NCBI GenBank assembly: GCA_965242615.1
Contig: CBDESR010000005.1
Coordinates: 310,001 to 374,000 of the forward strand
Source: CBDBCU01 sp965242615
GTDB taxonomy: Bacteria; Chloroflexota; Dehalococcoidia; Lucifugimonadales; UBA3495
Length of the DNA: 64,000 nt
Direction: 5' to 3'
Under the pieces are notes generated by a model. The model did not search any database. It was not told the DNA's origin and was given only the letters and a program-made list of their open reading frames with translations. The translations under genes were made by a program, and so were the position numbers. Shown piece by piece: positions 32,622 to 41,891 of this stretch. Within the stretch, counting starts at the first letter, position 1. Each line of letters opens with the position of its first letter.

Positions 32622-33883
32622 GGCAACTGCTCCGGGGATTCCGCCGCCGGCTGTCTCAATAACCGCAGTTGGGTCAGCAGTTCCGCGCGCCGGGCTTGAT
32701 ATTCCGCGGCGTCCACTTGCCCACGCTCAAACTGTTCATCGAGCAAGGCAACGGACTGGACCAGTTCCGGCCGCTGCTCCATAGACAGGTCAGCGTCAAC
32801 GGTCGCATTGCCACCGGCGGTGGCGGCAGCAGCAACCGCCGGCCGCGCTCCGCGTAACCCGCCATAGACGAGTACCGCCAGTAGGGCTATACCTACCATT
32901 ATGGGGATAGCCCGTTGCCACAAGCCAGCATCAGCAACGGTCTGGGTCAAAGCGGTGATAAAGCCGGGCTGCGGCAGGTTGGACAGTTCTAACGCGACCC
33001 CTTGCCGCGGCGAAATATCCCGCTGTTCCCAAACGCGATAACCGGTTCCGTCAATATCCAGAGGCGGCTGCGGCGGCAATGGCGATACTCCGATGCCGGC
33101 TAGCCGTTCTGGGGCCAATACCTGATACACCGCCGCGCCTTGAATGAGCCGTTGGTTAAAGGCGACTTCAGCGCCGGCGTAGGGAAAGGTGTAGCTGTAG
33201 TTGACTTGATGCCGGCCCGGCGGCACTGGGGCGGTTAAGGCGAAGCCGTTGCCGATGGTGATGATGTCCCCGCCGGGCAGGTTGGATTGCACTTCCAAGT
33301 TGTCCGCCCCTTGCGGCAGGGAAAAGCGCAGGAAGTTGATTTCGTTGGGATTGGTGATGTTGGTCAACTCCGGCAGCAATGTGCGGTCGCTGGTATTGAC
33401 TACATTCAGCAGTTCGAGGGCCGCGATTTCCCGGGCCGTTTCATCAATGCCGGCGATGACCATAGTCTGCCGCTCAATACGGATTACCCCAATATCCCGG
33501 GTCGTTTCATTCACTATAAACTCGACCGGCGCGGACAAATCCGCCAGTTCCAGCCGGGAATTGTAGCGCATTCCGGCGTAGTCCATCACCAGGACAAGGC
33601 TGCCGCCGGGCGGCGCGGCTACGGCCGCAAAGGCAAAGCGGCCCGCGGCGTCGGTGGTAGTTTCCTGCGTGGTTACCCGGCCGGCGGCCGGGTCGATTAC
33701 GTGCAACATAATGGGCAAGTCAGCCGGTACCGCTCCGCCGGCCGTCCCATTTACTGCGATACCTTGCACGGAGACGCTTTCCTGGGCCGCGATGCCCGGA
33801 ATCGTCCCGTTGTAGGCCCCCGCTGTGAGCAGGATGAGCAGTCCCAAGACAAACGCCGCCAACGGCCGCCAACGCCCGGGCAT
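32618..33883 (-). CDS. Exported membrane protein in the cytochrome c maturation cluster
   Basis: 421 residues. It has a signal anchor (about 8-32), then a beta-rich extracytoplasmic region. The first part (about 35-135) resembles carboxypeptidase regulatory-like repeats (TTDAAGRFAFAAVAAPPGGS). A second domain contains LRFSLPQGADNLEVQ and GRHQVNYSYTFPY. One C-terminal membrane helix (IPIMVGIALLAVLVYGGL, about residue 335) leads to a cytoplasmic helical tail with QVDAAEYQARRAELLTQL. That tail motif also appears in CcmI-like proteins and in the next gene. A part in heme delivery or assembly is inferred from position only. Confidence 0.65.
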   Translation of the reverse strand: MPGRWRPLAAFVLGLLILLTAGAYNGTIPGIAAQESVSVQGIAVNGTAGGAVPADLPIMLHVIDPAAGRVTTQETTTDAAGRFAFAAVAAPPGGSLVLVMDYAGMRYNSRLELADLSAPVEFIVNETTRDIGVIRIERQTMVIAGIDETAREIAALELLNVVNTSDRTLLPELTNITNPNEINFLRFSLPQGADNLEVQSNLPGGDIITIGNGFALTAPVPPGRHQVNYSYTFPYAGAEVAFNQRLIQGAAVYQVLAPERLAGIGVSPLPPQPPLDIDGTGYRVWEQRDISPRQGVALELSNLPQPGFITALTQTVADAGLWQRAIPIMVGIALLAVLVYGGLRGARPAVAAAATAGGNATVDADLSMEQRPELVQSVALLDEQFERGQVDAAEYQARRAELLTQLRLLRQPAAESPEQLP

Positions 33884-33885
33884 AA

Positions 33886-34305
33886 CTATTCCCTTTCTCC
33901 CGGGGCGGCGGCGTCTGAATCCAGTCGGCGCAAACTGGCCCGGGCCGCCCGTATCTCTATTTCCAGTTCAGCATCCCCTAGCGTAGCCGGCTCTATTCCT
34001 AGCCCGCCGGCCGCTTGTTCCTGTTGCCGCAAGGCCAAGGCCGCCTGGATACGATAGTCCGCCAACTGCTCCCGGTATAGCTCCTCCGGGATGCTGCCTA
34101 ATTCCCGCTCCAACTGCAAGGTGCGGATGGCGGCGTAAATGTCCGCCAAAGATGCCGTATCGGCTCCGGATGCGGTCTCCACTCCGGCCGCCGCGGCCGC
34201 CGTTGCGTTGTCTGCTTTATCCCAACCCAATCGCCGCCGGGCAAAGGGATAGACCGCTACGGCCACGCTCAGCAAAGCCAAAACTGTTCCGATAACTAAC
34301 GCCAT
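33886..34305 (-). CDS. CcmI-like small membrane protein
   Basis: 139 residues: one N-terminal membrane helix (LVIGTVLALLSVAVAVYPF), then a soluble helical region. The segment ADIYAAIRTLQLERELGSIPEELYREQLADYRIQAA has the E-L-x-x-G-x-I-x-x-E-x-Y spacing seen in the cytoplasmic loop of CcmI/CycH and similar zinc-ribbon proteins. AAGGAAT precedes the ATG. It lies 66 bp after ccmF and 2 bp before the next gene on the minus strand. Probably an assembly partner of CcmF/CcmH; no enzymatic motif is visible. Confidence 0.6.
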   Translation of the reverse strand: MALVIGTVLALLSVAVAVYPFARRRLGWDKADNATAAAAAGVETASGADTASLADIYAAIRTLQLERELGSIPEELYREQLADYRIQAALALRQQEQAAGGLGIEPATLGDAELEIEIRAARASLRRLDSDAAAPGERE

Positions 34306-34371
34306 TGTTCCTATTCCTTGGAGACCGGATTAGCCGAAACCGGATAAATCCAGTCTATCCGGTTAGTCGAG

Positions 34372-36360
34372 TTAGCGCGCGGCTACGGCCGCCCGCCGGA
34401 CGGCCAATCCGGCCGCCGCCCGTTCCCGCCGCCGTTCCGGCCATAGGGATACTACCGTTCCGGCAATCAGTACCGGGCCGGCAGCCCACATCCACCACAC
34501 CAAGGGATTTACCAGAATCCGAAATCCTACCGCGCCATCCGGCCGGTTTTCGCTCGGCACTACATAGAAATCCTCGACTGGGGTAGAGCGTATGGCCGCC
34601 AGGGTTGACGCCATATTGAAAGCGGGATAGAAACTTCGCCGGGCTGTCATCACCTCGAGTAGTTCCCCATCCCGATACACTTCCAGCGTAGCCAGGTATT
34701 CGGTGCGGTCGGAAAAGACCGCTTGCCGGGTGTCCACATAGGTTAAGCGGTAGTCGGCAATTGCGTAGCTTTCTCCGGGCGACAATACTACATCCCGCTG
34801 CTGCTCAAAGAGGGAGCCGCCCAATACCCCCAAGCCTACCATTACCACCGCTAGATGGACAATGTAGCCGCCGTAACGCGGCCGGTTGGCGGCAATCAGC
34901 CGCCCCAAGGCTAACGGGTAGTTCTCTCCGGTGGAACGATGCCTTGACCGCATTCCCCGCCACCATTCCAGCGCAATGCCGGTCGCTACCATCCCGCTCA
35001 GCCCGAAGCCGATAAGGGCGTAGGGGCTGCGGGTAACGAATAGCAGGAGGATGACTACTACCGCCGCCGCCACGGAGCCGGGTATCAGTAAAGCCCGCCG
35101 CAAACTGCCCCAATTGGCCCGCCGCCACGGCAGCAATGGCCCAACGCCCATCAGGAAAATCAATGCCAGCAGCAGCGGCCCGTTGACCTGGTCATAAAAG
35201 GGCCGGGCAATGGTGATTTCCTCACCGCCGCCCAGTTTCACAAAAAGCGGATAGACCGTCCCCCATAGCGTAACAAAGGCGATTCCCAGTAGCAGCAGGT
35301 TGTTGACCAGAAAAGCCGCCTCCCGGGACAGCATCGCATCCAGATTTTGCGCGCTTTTCAGCAGCCCATACCGCCAGAAAAACACGCCGAAGGGAACGAT
35401 TACGCCCACGGCCAGGAACATCAGAAATACCCAGCCCAAATCCGACGCCCCAAAGGAATGTACCGAGGGCGTCGGGCCGCCGCGGTTCATAAACATTCCG
35501 TACAAGGCCAATCCGAAGGCAACATTGATCAGGACAATATTCCACATTCGGAACATCCCCCGCCGTTTCTGCACCATTACCGAATGGACAAAAGCGGTCA
35601 GTACCAGCCAGGGCATAAAGGCGGCGTTTTCGACTGGATCCCAGAACCAGAACCCGCCCCAACCCAGGATGGTATAAGCCCACCACGAACCGAGGAGCAG
35701 ACCGCCGGCCAGTAACACCCAAGTAATCAGCCCCCAGATCCGGCCGGCGTCCACCCATTCATCCCGCCCCTTGCCGCCGACCAGCGCGCCCAAGGCAAAG
35801 GAAAGCGGCAGGCTAATTCCAATCAATCCAGCCATTAACGCCGGGGGATGAAAGAACATTCCGAAATGGGTCAGTAGAGGGTTGATGCCCTCGCCGTCCG
35901 GCGGCGTCAAGGGCAGTTTATCAAAGGGATTTGCCATAAACCCCATAACGGCGATAAAGAAAGTTTGGATCACCATCAGGGCGGCGGTGGTATAGGGCAA
36001 AGTATCCCGGGTGGACGCCGGCGCCCAGCGCAGGGCAATGGCGGCCATTACCGACAGGGCAAAGGCGATGTAAAGGAGCGAACCCTCGTTGCCGGCGTAA
36101 AAGGCGACCCAAGTGTAAATGTCCGGCATGGCCAGGTTGCTGTGCGCCGCCACATACGCCACCTCGAAATCCCGGTTGATAAAGGAGCCAATCAGGCTCA
36201 AGGTAGCGACGAGCATTGCCAGAACCAGCACATACACCGACCGCCGGGCGCTTTCCACCAAGGCCGGGACGCCCCGCAATTGCCCGAGAATCGACCCGAT
36301 AGCGGCGTAGGCGGACAAAGCCAGCCCAATCCACAATGCCATTGCGCCCAAGTCAGCCAT
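34372..36360 (-). CDS. ccmF: Cytochrome c heme lyase CcmF
   Basis: Membrane heme lyase that attaches heme to apocytochrome c. 662 residues with about 15 hydrophobic segments. The WWD signature is WAYTILGWGGFWFWDPVENA followed by FMPWL (about residues 228-252), preceded by GSWWA. FMANPFDKL and EGINPLLTHFGMFFHPP carry conserved heme-contact regions. The last third holds an extracytoplasmic domain (LSPGESYAIADYRLTYVDTRQ). The ATG at 36360 is favoured because GAGG lies 9 bp before it; the ATG at 36369 has none. It overlaps ccmH by 8 bp. Confidence 0.95.
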   Translation of the reverse strand: MADLGAMALWIGLALSAYAAIGSILGQLRGVPALVESARRSVYVLVLAMLVATLSLIGSFINRDFEVAYVAAHSNLAMPDIYTWVAFYAGNEGSLLYIAFALSVMAAIALRWAPASTRDTLPYTTAALMVIQTFFIAVMGFMANPFDKLPLTPPDGEGINPLLTHFGMFFHPPALMAGLIGISLPLSFALGALVGGKGRDEWVDAGRIWGLITWVLLAGGLLLGSWWAYTILGWGGFWFWDPVENAAFMPWLVLTAFVHSVMVQKRRGMFRMWNIVLINVAFGLALYGMFMNRGGPTPSVHSFGASDLGWVFLMFLAVGVIVPFGVFFWRYGLLKSAQNLDAMLSREAAFLVNNLLLLGIAFVTLWGTVYPLFVKLGGGEEITIARPFYDQVNGPLLLALIFLMGVGPLLPWRRANWGSLRRALLIPGSVAAAVVVILLLFVTRSPYALIGFGLSGMVATGIALEWWRGMRSRHRSTGENYPLALGRLIAANRPRYGGYIVHLAVVMVGLGVLGGSLFEQQRDVVLSPGESYAIADYRLTYVDTRQAVFSDRTEYLATLEVYRDGELLEVMTARRSFYPAFNMASTLAAIRSTPVEDFYVVPSENRPDGAVGFRILVNPLVWWMWAAGPVLIAGTVVSLWPERRRERAAAGLAVRRAAVAAR

Positions 36361-36949
36361 TCCGGTCATCCTCTACGCCCGGGCCGCTATCCCCGGCTGG
36401 ACTTTCCCCGTCCGGCAGGGACAAGCTCCGGTCCACGGCCGCCAGATACGGCTCCAGTTCCCCGTCCGGGATTGCGGTGGATTCCCTTGCCGTGGCGTTA
36501 TCCCGGCGCCGGCCGGTCATGGCCCGGATAGCCATGCCGCCGGCCGCCAACGCCGCCACTACCCCCACTATCGGCAGTGTCCAAGCCAACAAGTTGACGC
36601 CGGTTTTGGGCGGAGCCGCCAGCACGCCCGGGCCATAGCGGTCGGCGAACCAGTCCAGGATTTCCTGGCGGCTGGAGCCGGCCGCCAGCATTTCCCGAAC
36701 TTGCTGCCGCATCTGCCGCGCCAACGGCACCTGCGCCTGGTCAATCGACTCTGCTGGGCAGACCGGGCAAATCAGCATCCGGTCGATGGACTGCGCTTCG
36801 GCTTCGTCATAAGCGGGAACCGGGGTTTGGGCGTAAGCCGCCCCGACCGCAAGGGCAAAGCAGCAAACCGCTACCGACAGCAAAACCCCCAATGCCTTGC
36901 CACTGAGGCCGCCGGCCAAAGGTGATTTGTTGCTGCGTTCACTAGCCAT
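36353..36949 (-). CDS. ccmH: Cytochrome c maturation protein CcmH
   Basis: 198 residues from this ATG. It has a signal/anchor helix (GVLLSVAVCCFALAVGAAYA, about residues 20-39) and then the CcmH redox motif MLICPVCPAESIDQAQ; the canonical form is LRCxxCQ, here with CPVC and no Gln. VPLARQMRQQVREMLAAGSS then DWFADRYGPGVL, a C-terminal membrane helix and an acidic tail follow. The protein presents reduced apocytochrome to CcmF. The frame extends upstream to 37075, but that part carries the terminator of the preceding gene. The ribosome site is weak. Confidence 0.9.
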   Translation of the reverse strand: MASERSNKSPLAGGLSGKALGVLLSVAVCCFALAVGAAYAQTPVPAYDEAEAQSIDRMLICPVCPAESIDQAQVPLARQMRQQVREMLAAGSSRQEILDWFADRYGPGVLAAPPKTGVNLLAWTLPIVGVVAALAAGGMAIRAMTGRRRDNATARESTAIPDGELEPYLAAVDRSLSLPDGESPAGDSGPGVEDDRNG

Positions 36950-36998
36950 AAGCCATTGTCGGAATGTCTGGACTGCGGGGTTGATCCGCCGGGTATGG

Positions 36999-37024
36999 AA
37001 AAGGGCAGGTTGGCAAGCCTGCCC
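36999..37024 (-). terminator. Terminator between the coiled-coil gene and ccmH
   Basis: On the minus strand: GGGCAGG, loop CTTGCCAA, CCTGCCC, then TTTTCC. It ends the ACIII transcript after the coiled-coil gene, so the ccm genes probably need read-through or their own promoter. Confidence 0.7.
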
Positions 37025-37067
37025 TGATGGGTTGCGTGGGGATGGTGTTGACCGGGTAGGATTCCTT

Positions 37068-37670
37068 TCAGCCAAAGATGCGGCTGACCGCGAGAACTAT
37101 GGCGGAGGTTACGCTGGCAACGCCAATGGCCGTTGTAACCACCCACTTGATAATATCCGACCTATGTTTCTCTTGCTGAGCACGGAGTTCAGCAATGGCG
37201 ACGCGGGTTTCGGCGCGGGTTTCGACAATAGCATTTTCGGCATCGGCAATAGCCTTTTGGGTCGCCGCGTCCCGCTGCTGTATTTCCACCCGCAGGGCGT
37301 CATCGCGCCGCTGCATTTCTGCCCGCAGAGCAGCGTCCCGTTCCCGCATCTCCGCCCGTAGCGCGGCGTCCCGTTCCCGCATCTCCGCCCGCAGTTCCGC
37401 AATGACGGCGTGCAGTGCGGCGTCCCGGCTTTGCATATCCGCGCGCAGTTCCGCAATAACGGCGTGCAATACGGCGTCCCGGCTTTGCATATCCGCGCGC
37501 AGTTCCGCAATGTCGGACTTGAACTCAGCCCGCAAGCCGGCAATGTCAGACTTGAACTCAGCTCGCAAGGCGGCAACATCCGCCTTGGTCGCCAAGTGTT
37601 CGTAGCCGCCTTCCAGCCGGCTAACCCGTTCCTCCAGAGTTACCGATTCCTCTACCGCTAGCATGGTCAT
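37068..37670 (-). CDS. Tail-anchored coiled-coil protein with tandem repeats
   Basis: 200 residues. After a short head (EERVSRLEGGYEHLATKADV) it is continuous coiled coil made of repeats. An 18-residue unit, AELRADMQSRDAALHAVI, occurs twice in full (54-bp DNA repeat, about 37391-37498). An 11-residue unit, RAEMRERDAAL, follows (33-bp repeat, about 37334-37399). One C-terminal membrane helix (VVTTAIGVASVTSAIVLAV) ends the protein. The layout recalls the DUF1640/CCDC90 group, whose mitochondrial members are inner-membrane proteins. It lies between actE and ccmH. Role unknown; a scaffold for the respiratory complex is only a guess. Confidence 0.7.
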   Translation of the reverse strand: MTMLAVEESVTLEERVSRLEGGYEHLATKADVAALRAEFKSDIAGLRAEFKSDIAELRADMQSRDAVLHAVIAELRADMQSRDAALHAVIAELRAEMRERDAALRAEMRERDAALRAEMQRRDDALRVEIQQRDAATQKAIADAENAIVETRAETRVAIAELRAQQEKHRSDIIKWVVTTAIGVASVTSAIVLAVSRIFG

Positions 37671-37752
37671 AGCAACTGCTCCCGCCGTTGGATTAGCCGC
37701 CTAAGTTCATTATGGCAAGGGTTAGGCCGGCGGTCAAGGCCGCCCGGATACC

Positions 37753-38310
37753 CTAACACTCTCCCGGGTTGGCCCCTTGCAGGCAGTCGGCTACATAGCG
37801 GCTTACGGCGTCAATTTCCGCTTCGGTCAGCAGCTTGGCGAAGCTGGGCATTACCTGCAAGCCGCCCACCACAATGTTGCGGACGCCGTCGTAGTCCTTA
37901 GCAATCATCAGCGGGTCATCCAGAGCCGTCAAGTCTGCGGGAACAGCCGGCGTATAGGCGTAGGTGTCAATCATCGTGTTCAACACGGCCCCGTCGCCCT
38001 TGGCCGCGGCCCCGTGGCACATCGCGCAGTTCACTTCGTACAGGTGCTGCCCGTCCAGGTTAAAGGCCGTGGCCGCCGGCGGGTCAAAGAAAGGCACCGC
38101 GCTCTCCGGCGGGCTCAACCGGGGCGGTTCGTGCGCCTTGTACGACGGCTGGTAGTGCATCTCGTAAAAGATGTCCAACGGGTAAGCCCCCTGGGAGCAG
38201 CCCAAGGCCAGCAAGCCGGCCAGTAACGCCAACCCGGTCAGCAATGCCCTGACCCGGAGCCGGCGGCCGCCGGCCAAGATGCCTTTCAACTTTCCAGAAA
38301 AGTCCTTCAT
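37753..38310 (-). CDS. actE: ACIII monoheme cytochrome c lipoprotein, ActE
   Basis: 185 residues: a lipoprotein signal (LLTGLALLAGLLALGC, acylated Cys about 38), then YPLDIFYEMHYQPSYKAHEPP, a stretch typical of ActE, and one class I cytochrome c domain. Heme attachment is at VNCAMCHG, with the distal Met in LQVMPSF. In ACIII, ActE takes electrons from the multiheme ActA and passes them to the terminal oxidase or a soluble carrier. The ATG at 38310 follows ACAGGTAG; the upstream extension to 38346 is ignored. It is the last of the act genes in this order. Confidence 0.9.
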   Translation of the reverse strand: MKDFSGKLKGILAGGRRLRVRALLTGLALLAGLLALGCSQGAYPLDIFYEMHYQPSYKAHEPPRLSPPESAVPFFDPPAATAFNLDGQHLYEVNCAMCHGAAAKGDGAVLNTMIDTYAYTPAVPADLTALDDPLMIAKDYDGVRNIVVGGLQVMPSFAKLLTEAEIDAVSRYVADCLQGANPGEC

Positions 38311-38390
38311 TCTACCTGTCCCGTCATTGCGGCTTGCCCGCCGCAATCTTGGGGAGTTACAGCCTTGCTTAGAGCGCCGGCTAACCGCAG

Positions 38391-38897
38391 CTATTGCCGT
38401 TTTACTTCGACCGCCCCGGCTTGGTTAAATGCGCCCTCGACCTGCCCGTGCTGGGTTTCCTCGGTGTTGACCAGCACCCCGATATAGCCCTCGGTGATGC
38501 GCTTGTCGTACAGTCCGGCTTTCAGCTTGGGCAACCGGGATTCAAAGATGATACCCAGCACCGTGAACAGGATGGCGCCCAACATCGTCCCTTCGTAGGT
38601 CACTACCGCCATCGGCGGCAGGGACAGGATGGGCTTGCCGCCGGTCACCAGGGGATAGGCGACCTGGGTCATCGAGGTCAGCAGGATACCTGAAGTCAGG
38701 CCCAGCAACCCCCCGATAAAGGGAAAGATGTAGAGCCGGTGCTTTTCCTCCCGCTCCCCGAAAGCCCCTTCGGGATAGGGGGCGTCGGTGAGAAAGTCCA
38801 CATCGGTTTCCGCGATGCCGGCCTGTTTCAGGGCATCCCCGGCATCGGCGGCGGCATTGGCGTTGTCAAACAACCCCAAAATAGGACGTCGCGCCAT
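38391..38897 (-). CDS. actD: ACIII membrane subunit ActD
   Basis: 168 residues of the DUF3341 family. PILGLFDNANAAADAGDALKQAGI opens the ferredoxin-like N-terminal domain. Two membrane helices follow (FPFIGGLLGLTSGILLTSM and AILFTVLGIIFE), separated by YPLVTGGKPILSLPPMAVVTYEGT, a strongly conserved ActD segment. The C-terminus has GVLVNTEETQHGQVEGAFNQ. ActD binds at the cytoplasmic and membrane side of the complex without a cofactor. GAGAGGTAA precedes the ATG at 38897; the extension to 38972 is rejected. Confidence 0.93.
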   Translation of the reverse strand: MARRPILGLFDNANAAADAGDALKQAGIAETDVDFLTDAPYPEGAFGEREEKHRLYIFPFIGGLLGLTSGILLTSMTQVAYPLVTGGKPILSLPPMAVVTYEGTMLGAILFTVLGIIFESRLPKLKAGLYDKRITEGYIGVLVNTEETQHGQVEGAFNQAGAVEVKRQ

Positions 38898-39002
38898 AAT
38901 TCTTACCTCTCTGCCTTTCCCTTGCCCCCGACCGCGCCGGGCGGCATTGATTTGCGGTTCCTGCGCCGTCAATTCCCCGCTGGCGGGAAACTTTGCGGCT
39001 CT

Positions 39003-40379
39003 CTAATCCTCCCGGAAAGTGGCCGGCACCGTGCGCCGCCCGACCTGCATCTGGGTTTTTAGAATGTCTCCCTCTTTCACATCGTACAGCGGCACCAGGG
39101 GGAACACCCGGCTGAACAGCAGCATCAGCGTGGTTACCAGGGCAAAAGTCGCCCCGACAATGAGTATCTCGATGGGCTGCGGCGCATATTCCGCCCAAAC
39201 GAAGGTGAACACCTGCTTGTTGGTCAAGCCGGGAACGATAATCAGATACCGCTCCAGCCACATCCCGATATTCACCGATATGCAGGCGATGGACATTATC
39301 CACAGGTTGCGCCGCCACGCCCGGCTCAGCCACAGGATTACCGGGATAAAGTAGGTCGTTACCACGAACACGATGAACCAGGCGTTGTAGGGCCATTGGG
39401 TAAATTGCAATTGCCGCACTGCCAACTCGTCCGTTTCCCGCCCGTACATCCCGAACAGCAGCTCCATCACCAGGAAGTAGAACCAGCCGGTAGCGACTAC
39501 AATCAGCAGCCGCCCCAAGGCGTCAATATGCTCGTGGCGAATGTAATCCTGCCAACCGTAGCACCAGCGTAGCAGGATTAGCACAAAGGCCACGGCCGAA
39601 ACCCCGGAATGTACCGCTCCGACCACAAAGTAGGGGGCAAAGACCGTGGAATGCCACGACTTGACCGTAACCGCCATCCCGAAGTCCCAGGATACGATGC
39701 TATGCACCGATACGAACACCGGCAGAATCAGCGCGGACAGCAGGACTCCGGCAATGATTTGCAGTTTCCACTGGCGGGCGTTGCCCTCCCAGCCCATAGC
39801 CAGTACGCCATAGACCCGGTGGGCAATGCCGGTGGTATGGTCCCGTAGCACGGCAAAGTCCGGGATCAGCGCAATGATGACAAACAGGGTGCTGGAAGTC
39901 AGGTAGGTCAGAATGGCGCTGGGATCCCAGACCAGCGGCGTCCGAATGTTGGGCCAGATGCCCCGGGCAAAGTCATAAGGGAAAGCCCAATAGAGGATGC
40001 GCCACGGTCGCCCGGTGTGGATGATGGGCATAATCATCGCCGTCATCAGGGAGAACAGGGTCAGCACTTCGGCCGCCCGGGTTGCCGGCCGCCGCCATTC
40101 GGCTTTGGCCAGCCGCAGAATGGCGGACAACATCACTCCGGCGTGGCTAATGCCAATCCAGAACACAAAGTTGGTGATGAAAAAGCCCCAGGCTACCGGG
40201 CGGTTCAAGCCGGTAACGCCCAAGCCCCGGTTCACCATTATTCCGATGGCGATGGCCGCGACCAGCAAAATCAGTCCCAGGACCGTCACCACCGGCCAGA
40301 ACCAGCGGGGCGAATCCAGGATTGACCGGAGCAAGTCCCGGTTTACCTCGCGCGTACTGAGGACTCTGCCTTCCTGCAT
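39003..40379 (-). CDS. actC: ACIII quinol-binding membrane subunit ActC (NrfD family)
   Basis: 458 residues with about ten membrane helices of the NrfD/PsrC fold. WIGISHAGVMLSAILRLAKAEWRRPATRAAE (about 74-104) is the ActC hallmark, with the His-Ala-Gly near the quinol site. HTGRPWRILYWAFPYD and SVHSIVSWDFGMAVTVKSWHSTVFAPYFVVGA are further conserved. The N-terminal EVNRDLLRSILDSPRWFW is typical. In ACIII this subunit oxidises quinol and may translocate protons. AAGGG lies 7 bp before the ATG. It follows the other NrfD-type gene by 12 bp. Confidence 0.92.
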   Translation of the reverse strand: MQEGRVLSTREVNRDLLRSILDSPRWFWPVVTVLGLILLVAAIAIGIMVNRGLGVTGLNRPVAWGFFITNFVFWIGISHAGVMLSAILRLAKAEWRRPATRAAEVLTLFSLMTAMIMPIIHTGRPWRILYWAFPYDFARGIWPNIRTPLVWDPSAILTYLTSSTLFVIIALIPDFAVLRDHTTGIAHRVYGVLAMGWEGNARQWKLQIIAGVLLSALILPVFVSVHSIVSWDFGMAVTVKSWHSTVFAPYFVVGAVHSGVSAVAFVLILLRWCYGWQDYIRHEHIDALGRLLIVVATGWFYFLVMELLFGMYGRETDELAVRQLQFTQWPYNAWFIVFVVTTYFIPVILWLSRAWRRNLWIMSIACISVNIGMWLERYLIIVPGLTNKQVFTFVWAEYAPQPIEILIVGATFALVTTLMLLFSRVFPLVPLYDVKEGDILKTQMQVGRRTVPATFRED

Positions 40380-40391
40380 CGTTGTCCCTTC

Positions 40392-41891
40392 TTACTCCGG
40401 TTTCGCCAGCACCAGATACTCACCCTTAATCAGGGTATCCATTTTCTGGTACTTGGCGCCTTCTTTCACTTCCCAAATGGACATTAGCGGCACTACCTTG
40501 GCGGCCAGCAGATAAACCAGTGCTACCAAGCCCAAACCGCCCAGGATGATGAAAACATCCGCCAGGTTGGGCCATACCGCCGCCGGCACCCGCGTAAGGG
40601 CAAACTCAAAATGTTCCCCGGTGTTAAAGGCGGCGTTGAAAGTCCGCAGGTTAAACAGCAGGGCGCCGAACAGGGCAAAGCACCCGGCCAAAGTCGGCCC
40701 CCAGTCGCTGCGCCGTACCGGGTTCCAAATCAGCGTCAGGAAGGGCGCAACGAAACTGAACACGAAGTTACCCAGGAACAGTATCAGGTACGGCTGGGTA
40801 AAGACATAGCGGATGATGTTTTCCTCATGCTCCAACCGCCCGTACCAGTAGGTGATGAAAAAGGCGAACAGGTGGTAAGTCCACAGCAAGGTCAGCCCCA
40901 ACAGGATTTTGCTGGCCGACCAGAAGGGGGCTTTGCCGATATAATTCGCATAGCCGCCCTTGCGCCGCATTAGGAACAGGATGACCAGAATCATACTCAA
41001 GGCCGACTGGAAACTCATCACCGTATACATCGGCGGTAGCACCGAATCTTTCCAACCCGGCACCATACTCATGGCATAGTCGGTTACAAAGAGGAACTGG
41101 ACAAAAACCAGCAGCATAAAGTACCACGCGCCGAGCAGAGCCAACCCGGCTTTCTGCGCGTTCCACTGCTTTTTGGTCCCGTACCAGCCGCCAGCCATCA
41201 ACCCGTAGAAAGAGCGGCGGAATCCCGTTGCCGTCAACCGCGCCTGCGCCAGATCCGGCCGCGCCGAAAGCCACAGCAACGCCATCCCGCACACTGCCAA
41301 ACCTACCAACCCCAACAAATCCCACAAATGCGGCGCGCCAACGGGCGACTCGAACCACAGCGTCCGCCGCACTTCCAGGTCCGTCGAACCCGGCAGGCAG
41401 CACTCGGCCGCATTTCCCAATTCCCTTTGCTGCGCCAAGGCATCCGTACCCGGCGACTCGGGGTTGTAAATCGGCGGCATTGCGAGCATCAGCGGGATAA
41501 AGATGATGAGGTTGACGACCCCGACCACGGCGAACAGTTCCGCGACCCGGGACACCGGCCGCCGCCAGTGACTCTTGGTAAAGCGGAAGGCGCAGGCGAC
41601 CAGCGGGGCCGCCCCGGTTACCATAAAGATAAAGGAAAAGACGCCCACATAGTAGCCCCACGGCCCCGGGTTGGTAAAGCCGCCGCCGCTCAGCTTAATC
41701 AAAAAGCCGATAACGCCCAAGACGGTCAGCACCGCCGCCGCGCCCAAAGCCAGCTTGTACCCGGAGGGCAACGCGAAAGTCTTGCCGGCCACATCCCCGG
41801 TGACCTGCTCCGCTTCGGGAAAAACCCACATTCCGGCGTGCTGGCCGTGGCCATAGCCGCCGCTGTGCTGCTGTACGCCGCTGTTAGCCAT
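40392..41891 (-). CDS. Second NrfD-family membrane subunit of ACIII (ActF-like)
   Basis: 499 residues, about ten membrane helices, homologous in layout to ActC but not close. Features are NPGPWGYYVGVFSFIFMVTGAAPLVACAFRFTKSHWRRPVSRVAELF (about 80-125) and YAMSMVPGWKDSVLPPMYT. An insertion containing two adjacent cysteines (AAECCLPGS, about 177) is unusual. The N-terminus is His/Gly-rich (HSGGYGHGQHAGMW). Canonical ACIII has two NrfD-type subunits, ActC and ActF, and this gene fills the second place, though it precedes actC. The start at 41891 overlaps the end of the Fe-S subunit gene by 8 bp. Confidence 0.8.
   Translation of the reverse strand: MANSGVQQHSGGYGHGQHAGMWVFPEAEQVTGDVAGKTFALPSGYKLALGAAAVLTVLGVIGFLIKLSGGGFTNPGPWGYYVGVFSFIFMVTGAAPLVACAFRFTKSHWRRPVSRVAELFAVVGVVNLIIFIPLMLAMPPIYNPESPGTDALAQQRELGNAAECCLPGSTDLEVRRTLWFESPVGAPHLWDLLGLVGLAVCGMALLWLSARPDLAQARLTATGFRRSFYGLMAGGWYGTKKQWNAQKAGLALLGAWYFMLLVFVQFLFVTDYAMSMVPGWKDSVLPPMYTVMSFQSALSMILVILFLMRRKGGYANYIGKAPFWSASKILLGLTLLWTYHLFAFFITYWYGRLEHEENIIRYVFTQPYLILFLGNFVFSFVAPFLTLIWNPVRRSDWGPTLAGCFALFGALLFNLRTFNAAFNTGEHFEFALTRVPAAVWPNLADVFIILGGLGLVALVYLLAAKVVPLMSIWEVKEGAKYQKMDTLIKGEYLVLAKPE

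Noticed and set aside
37334..37498. 54-bp and 33-bp tandem repeats considered as an intergenic satellite
   Set aside because: Periods are multiples of three and lie inside an intact coiled-coil gene with a ribosome site and a membrane tail.
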